This document shows positions 14,658 through 17,741 of a DNA stretch of 17,741 bases, piece after piece (position 1 is the first letter of the stretch; each line of letters starts with the position of its first letter). The notes below the pieces were generated by a model that was given only the letters and a program-made list of their open reading frames with translations, had not been told where the DNA came from and searched no databases. The DNA lies in NCBI GenBank assembly GCA_964446435.1, contig CAYUOS010000062.1:1-17741 (forward strand). Direction: 5' to 3'. This DNA is from SLNP01 sp964446435. Lineage in GTDB: Bacteria > Bacteroidota > Bacteroidia > Bacteroidales > VadinHA17. Made by a program: the position numbers and the translations under genes.

Positions 14658-16304
14658 ATGAAACAAGACCTTTTTCGTTTTTGGGGCACCATTATGCTGG
14701 TGCTTGCTTCTTTAAGTATTAACGCCCAGAGTTTTGCGATACCAGACGTGCTCTTCTCAAGAGCAGAGAAGACCAATTTTGCCGAGACTACCCTGAGTGC
14801 TGAGGTTGTGGCATTCTGTGAAGCTGTCGGAAGGATGAGCAACCTGGCAACTTTCAGGAAATTTGGCACCACCACAGATGGTAACGATTTGGTAATGCTG
14901 ATCCTTGCCAAGCCTGCGGTTTCTACCCCTGAAGAGGCAAAGGCATCGGGGAAACCAGTCATCTATATCCAGGGTAATATTCATGCCGGCGAGGTAGAGG
15001 GTAAAGAGGCCTCGATACAGCTTATACGCGAAATCTGCTTCGGTCCGCGCACCGATCTTCTAAACGATCAGATACTGATCTTCTGTCCGAACTACAATCC
15101 CGACGGCAACGATAAGCTTAGTGCCACAAGCAGGCCCTCACAACAGGGCAGCCCTCAGCTGACGGGGGTAAGGACGTCGGGCGAAGGATTTGACCTGAAC
15201 CGTGAAGGGATTAAGGCTGAGGCTATTGAGATGAAGGCTCTGTTGAGCGAGATACTGATCAAATGGGACCCGGTACTGCTGGTAGACCTTCATACAGACA
15301 ACGGATCATGGCATGGTTATGACCTAACATACGCACCTCCGTTCCATACTGCAGGTATGGCTTCGGTAACCCAATACCTGACAGACAGGATGCTGCCCGA
15401 GCTTACTACATCCGTTCTCGAGCGCTCAGGCATGCCATTCTTCTACCATGGCTATATGCGGTCAAGGCCCGGTGAGGAACAGACCTCGTTCGCGACCTAT
15501 TCACATCTTCCGAGATACCTGGTTAACTATATGGGACTGAGGAACCGTATGGCGATACTAAGCGAAACATTTGCCCATATGTTGTTTGAAAAGAGGGTCC
15601 TTAGTAACTATGTATTCCTCGTCTCAATACTCGAGTATACCAATGAGTTTGGAAGGGAGATGGTAGAACTGGTGGCAAGGGCTGACAGGGAAACTGTTGA
15701 ATTGATCACAGGCAATGATGGGTCGCTGAAACGGGGTGTATCATTCGTTATGGCAGCCGAGCCCGGGCCGATAAGCCTTCTGACCCGTGAAACAGAGAGC
15801 TTCAGGGATGAGGCCGGCAGAACCAGAACCAAGCCAACAGGTCGGCTTCACTGGATTGACAATGTGATACATATGAATCATTTTGCCCCCAGAATCATGA
15901 CCAATGTCCCGTTTGGGTACTATTTCCCTTCAGAACTGAAAGCTGTTGCTGACAAGCTCGCCGAGCACGGCATTAAGGTGTCGGTTACTGCAAGGAGGGA
16001 GAGGATATATGCAGAGGTATTCACAATCAGCAAGTTCACTCATGCAGCAAGGCCTGCATTTGGCGATCACCGGACTGTGACTGTTGAGGGAACATTCTCA
16101 CGCAAACAGGTAAGCATACCTGCCGGAAGCTATTTTGTCGATATGAGGCAGCCTCTTGCATGGCTGGCACTCTATATGCTTGAACCACAGTCAGACGATG
16201 GGTTGCTTTTCTGGAACTATTTCGATGATTATCTTATCCCCGGGGGAGTGGAGACCAAACCAATGGATTTCCCGGTATACAAGCTGATGCAGCCAATAAA
16301 GTAA
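14658..16304 (+). CDS. Secreted M14-family zinc carboxypeptidase
   Basis: This 548-residue protein has a Sec signal (about 1-24, ending SINAQ). M14 features are the zinc pair HxxE at H109 and E112 (GNIHAGEVEGKE), the asparagine-arginine pair at 181-182 in FDLNREG, the third zinc ligand H212 in LVDLHTDNG, and the probable catalytic glutamate E303 in AILSETFAH. The roughly 200 residues after the catalytic domain form a beta-rich C-terminal region of unknown role. It should cut C-terminal residues from peptides or modified peptides outside the cytoplasm. The gene ends at a strong hairpin terminator. The broad family is clear, but substrate preference is not. Confidence 0.9.
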   Translation: MKQDLFRFWGTIMLVLASLSINAQSFAIPDVLFSRAEKTNFAETTLSAEVVAFCEAVGRMSNLATFRKFGTTTDGNDLVMLILAKPAVSTPEEAKASGKPVIYIQGNIHAGEVEGKEASIQLIREICFGPRTDLLNDQILIFCPNYNPDGNDKLSATSRPSQQGSPQLTGVRTSGEGFDLNREGIKAEAIEMKALLSEILIKWDPVLLVDLHTDNGSWHGYDLTYAPPFHTAGMASVTQYLTDRMLPELTTSVLERSGMPFFYHGYMRSRPGEEQTSFATYSHLPRYLVNYMGLRNRMAILSETFAHMLFEKRVLSNYVFLVSILEYTNEFGREMVELVARADRETVELITGNDGSLKRGVSFVMAAEPGPISLLTRETESFRDEAGRTRTKPTGRLHWIDNVIHMNHFAPRIMTNVPFGYYFPSELKAVADKLAEHGIKVSVTARRERIYAEVFTISKFTHAARPAFGDHRTVTVEGTFSRKQVSIPAGSYFVDMRQPLAWLALYMLEPQSDDGLLFWNYFDDYLIPGGVETKPMDFPVYKLMQPIK

Positions 16305-16323
16305 TAAGAACAGGACAAAAATC

Positions 16324-16350
16324 AAAAAGGCGCCTTCAAAGCGCCTTTTT
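16324..16350. terminator. Strong bidirectional terminator
   Basis: A perfect ten-base stem forms between AAAAAGGCGC (16324-16333) and GCGCCTTTTT (16341-16350), with a seven-base loop. T-runs follow on both strands, so it should end the M14 peptidase mRNA (plus) and the tRNA-Leu transcript (minus). Confidence 0.92.
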
Positions 16351-16358
16351 TGTTCTTG

Positions 16359-16442
16359 TGCCCAGGACAAGACTCGAACTTGCACACCGTAACCGGCACC
16401 AGCCCCTCAAGCTGGCGTGTCTACCAATTTCACCACCTGGGC
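16359..16442 (-). tRNA. tRNA-Leu (anticodon GAG)
   Basis: This is an 84-base class II tRNA. The seven-base acceptor GCCCAGG pairs with CCTGGGC, with discriminator A. The D-arm contains AAATTGGTAGA. The anticodon stem CCAGC/GCTGG surrounds loop TTGAGGG, giving anticodon GAG. There is a long variable arm, and the T-loop is TTCGAGT. CCA is not encoded. It is the second gene of a tandem pair, 14 bases after tRNA-Leu(CAG), and is followed by the terminator. Confidence 0.95.
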
Positions 16443-16456
16443 GGGTGGGTGATTTG

Positions 16457-16540
16457 TGCCCAGAACAGGACTCGAACCTGCACATCATTGCTGACACTAG
16501 TCCCTGAAACTAGCGCGTCTACCAATTTCGCCATCTGGGC
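16457..16540 (-). tRNA. tRNA-Leu (anticodon CAG)
   Basis: This is an 84-base class II tRNA. Acceptor GCCCAGA pairs with TCTGGGC, with discriminator A. The anticodon stem CTAGT/ACTAG surrounds loop TTCAGGG, giving anticodon CAG. It has a long variable arm and T-loop TTCGAGT. CCA is not encoded. It is the first gene of the tandem pair. A heptamer array starts five bases from its 5' end, so the precursor probably carries this array in its leader. Confidence 0.95.
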
Positions 16541-16545
16541 CAATT

Positions 16546-16580
16546 TGCTCAGAGCTCAGGGCGCAATGCGCAGGGCTCAG
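16546..16580. repeat. Heptamer array, 5 units, at the 5' side of tRNA-Leu(CAG)
   Basis: Five seven-base units follow in phase: TGCTCAG, AGCTCAG, GGCGCAA, TGCGCAG and GGCTCAG. These match the arrays at 5984-6039 and 10406-10440 in core sequence and in + strand orientation. The array fills positions -6 to -40 relative to the tRNA 5' end. Confidence 0.85.
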
Positions 16581-16623
16581 GCTTTTTTAAAGAACCGACT
16601 GCATGAAAAATCAGCAGCGGGTG

Positions 16624-16631
16624 CAAAAGTA
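16624..16631 (-). promoter_or_regulatory. -7 element for the tandem tRNA-Leu genes
   Basis: TACTTTTG on the minus strand is an exact TAnnTTTG match, 83 bases before the tRNA-Leu(CAG) 5' end. It is the only good candidate upstream of the tRNAs. A transcript from here would contain the heptamer array in its 5' leader. Confidence 0.45.
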
Positions 16632-16671
16632 GAAAATTTTTCAAAACAAGAGAATAAAAGTCGAAAAAATC

Positions 16672-16679
16672 TAAATTTG
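16672..16679 (+). promoter_or_regulatory. -7 element for the aspartate kinase gene
   Basis: TAAATTTG is an exact TAnnTTTG match, 23 bases ahead of the ATG at 16703. It is divergent from the tRNA promoter 40 bases away. There is no space for a lysine riboswitch or other long leader. Confidence 0.45.
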
Positions 16680-16702
16680 CTTCCTGATAATCTGTGGTTG
16701 AT

Positions 16703-17741
16703 ATGAAGGTTCTGAAATTTGGAGGCACATCTGTTGGCAGTTCCTCGAGAATTAAGGATTTGAAGAAGCTGATCTGCAACGGTGAGCAGAAGCTGGTTGT
16801 TTTGTCAGCAATGGCCGGCACCACCAACACTCTTGTTGAGATTGCCGAATTGATACGTACCGGTTCTGTTGAAGAGGCCAGAAATCTTCTCGATGAGTTG
16901 CGAAATAAATACCAGGGGGTTGTGGAAGAACTTTTTGACGACTCAGTATATGCTGATCAGGCGATGCAGGTTGTAAACAGCCACTTCAACCAGATCGCAG
17001 GTATAAAGACTGATAGTTATACAGCAATAGATGAGAGAATCATTCTTGCATGCGGGGAGTTGATTTCAACAGCGCTTTTTGACCTTCATCTTCGCGAAAC
17101 AGGCATCAGGTCGGTTCTGATTCCGGCCCTTAATTTCATGCGGGTTGACAAGGATGGTGAACCCGACTACTTTTACATTTCGGAGAATCTCAACAGGGAG
17201 TTGCAGAAATGTACCGGAGCTGAAATAATAATTACCCAGGGTTTTATTTGTCGAAATGCTGCCGGGGAGGTGGATAATCTGAAGAGAGGGGGCAGTGATT
17301 ATACTGCTTCAATCATCGGAGCCGTACTGAAGGCTGAGGAGGTACAGATATGGACAGATATAAGCGGTTTCCACAATAACGATCCACGTTACGTTGAAGG
17401 AACCTCGGTGTTGAGGGAGTTGTCATTTGATGAAGCAGCTGAGCTTGCATATTTCGGGGCAAAGATCATGCATCCCTCAGCAATGATACCTGCCCGGCTT
17501 AAAAACATTCCGGTGGTGGTGAAAAATACCATGGAACCGGCAGATCCCGGAACGACCATCAAAACCGTTACCGGGCATGAGGATTATAAGGCTGTAGCGG
17601 CCAAGGATAATATAACGGTGCTGAGGATCAGCTCCGACAGGCGGCTTATGTCATTTGGGTTCATGAGGCGGGTTTTTGAGATATTTGACTTTTACCGGAC
17701 ATCCATCGACATGATAGCCACCTCTGAGGTCTCACTGTCAT
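16703..17741 (+). CDS. lysC: Aspartate kinase, 3' end outside the window
   Basis: From the ATG at 16703 the frame is open for 346 codons to the edge, so the C-terminus is missing. The enzyme phosphorylates aspartate, the first step toward lysine, threonine, methionine and diaminopimelate. Family motifs are MKVLKFGGTSVGSSSRI at the start, LSAMAGTTNTL (34-44), RGGSDYTASIIGAVLKAEEVQIWTDISGFHNNDPR in the catalytic part (given as two joined stretches, RGGSDYTAS and IWTDISGFHNNDPR) and ELAYFGAKIMHPSAMIPA. The last visible residues enter the regulatory ACT region (ITVLRISSDRRLMSFGFMRRVFEIF). From the visible part it is a stand-alone-type enzyme start. A fusion to homoserine dehydrogenase cannot be excluded because the end is missing. 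Confidence 0.93.
   Translation, partial: MKVLKFGGTSVGSSSRIKDLKKLICNGEQKLVVLSAMAGTTNTLVEIAELIRTGSVEEARNLLDELRNKYQGVVEELFDDSVYADQAMQVVNSHFNQIAGIKTDSYTAIDERIILACGELISTALFDLHLRETGIRSVLIPALNFMRVDKDGEPDYFYISENLNRELQKCTGAEIIITQGFICRNAAGEVDNLKRGGSDYTASIIGAVLKAEEVQIWTDISGFHNNDPRYVEGTSVLRELSFDEAAELAYFGAKIMHPSAMIPARLKNIPVVVKNTMEPADPGTTIKTVTGHEDYKAVAAKDNITVLRISSDRRLMSFGFMRRVFEIFDFYRTSIDMIATSEVSLS

Noticed and set aside
16359..16540. tRNA genes as a phage or island attachment site
   Set aside because: There is no integrase nearby, no direct repeat of a tRNA 3' end, and neighbouring genes look like core functions. The similarity of the two tRNAs is normal for tRNA-Leu isoacceptors.
16541..16702. Lysine riboswitch upstream of aspartate kinase
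   Set aside because: The likely promoter is 23 bases from the ATG, and the rest of the region is taken up by the tRNA promoter and the heptamer array.
16350..16706. Plus-strand open frame of 118 codons between the M14 gene and aspartate kinase
   Set aside because: It is antisense to two well-formed tRNA-Leu genes and begins inside the terminator region, so it is not a protein gene.

Overview
The window reads as a stretch of a Bacteroidota chromosome, probably Bacteroidales or a relative. It looks like a draft or metagenome scaffold, because it contains a run of exactly 100 N. The assignment rests on five observations. Several genes are preceded by close or exact copies of the Bacteroidota -7 element TAnnTTTG, and most starts lack a Shine-Dalgarno sequence. 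The signal peptidase is large and resembles Bacteroidota LepB. There is an ECF sigma, anti-sigma-like and DUF4097-like gene trio, and there are Bacteroidota-style lipoproteins, one with a PKD domain. The base composition and gene style are even throughout, and I see no phage, transposase, integrase, CRISPR or defence genes.

Layout. From 1 to 5650 six genes run on the minus strand. In transcription order they are an ornithine aminotransferase (rocD), a secreted M28 peptidase with a PDZ domain, an unknown polytopic membrane protein, an ECF sigma factor, a one-pass anti-sigma-like protein, and a secreted repeat protein that runs off the left edge. From 5651 to 6040 there is no gene. This stretch holds the rocD promoter, an N gap between two identical 55-base sequences, and a 20-unit heptamer array. 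Then come trmD (minus), a small cysteine-rich YkgJ-family protein (plus) and a lipoprotein amidohydrolase (minus). Signal peptidase I (plus) diverges from the amidohydrolase. It converges on the translation operon thrS-infC-rpmI-rplT (minus), with a hairpin terminator between the two. Next, on the plus strand, are a PKD lipoprotein and a secreted M14 carboxypeptidase. These end at a strong bidirectional terminator that also serves two tandem tRNA-Leu genes on the minus strand (anticodons GAG and CAG). An aspartate kinase (plus) runs off the right edge.

How the genes relate. The thrS-infC-rpmI-rplT block is the classical translation operon. Its infC has been extended here to an ATA start behind a perfect AGGAGG, which fits IF3 self-regulation. 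The sigma/anti-sigma/repeat-protein trio is probably an envelope-response unit. The remaining genes look like ordinary housekeeping, peptide-turnover and amino-acid metabolism functions.

The most unusual signal is non-coding. A family of 7-base repeats (core GGCTCAG, variants GGTATGR, GGTACGG, GGCGCAG) occurs at three separate intergenic sites. It is always in the same orientation and always within 1 to 5 bases of a gene end. The largest copy has seven closely spaced G-tracts and coincides with the assembly break. I did not find a clear new enzymatic or defence system.
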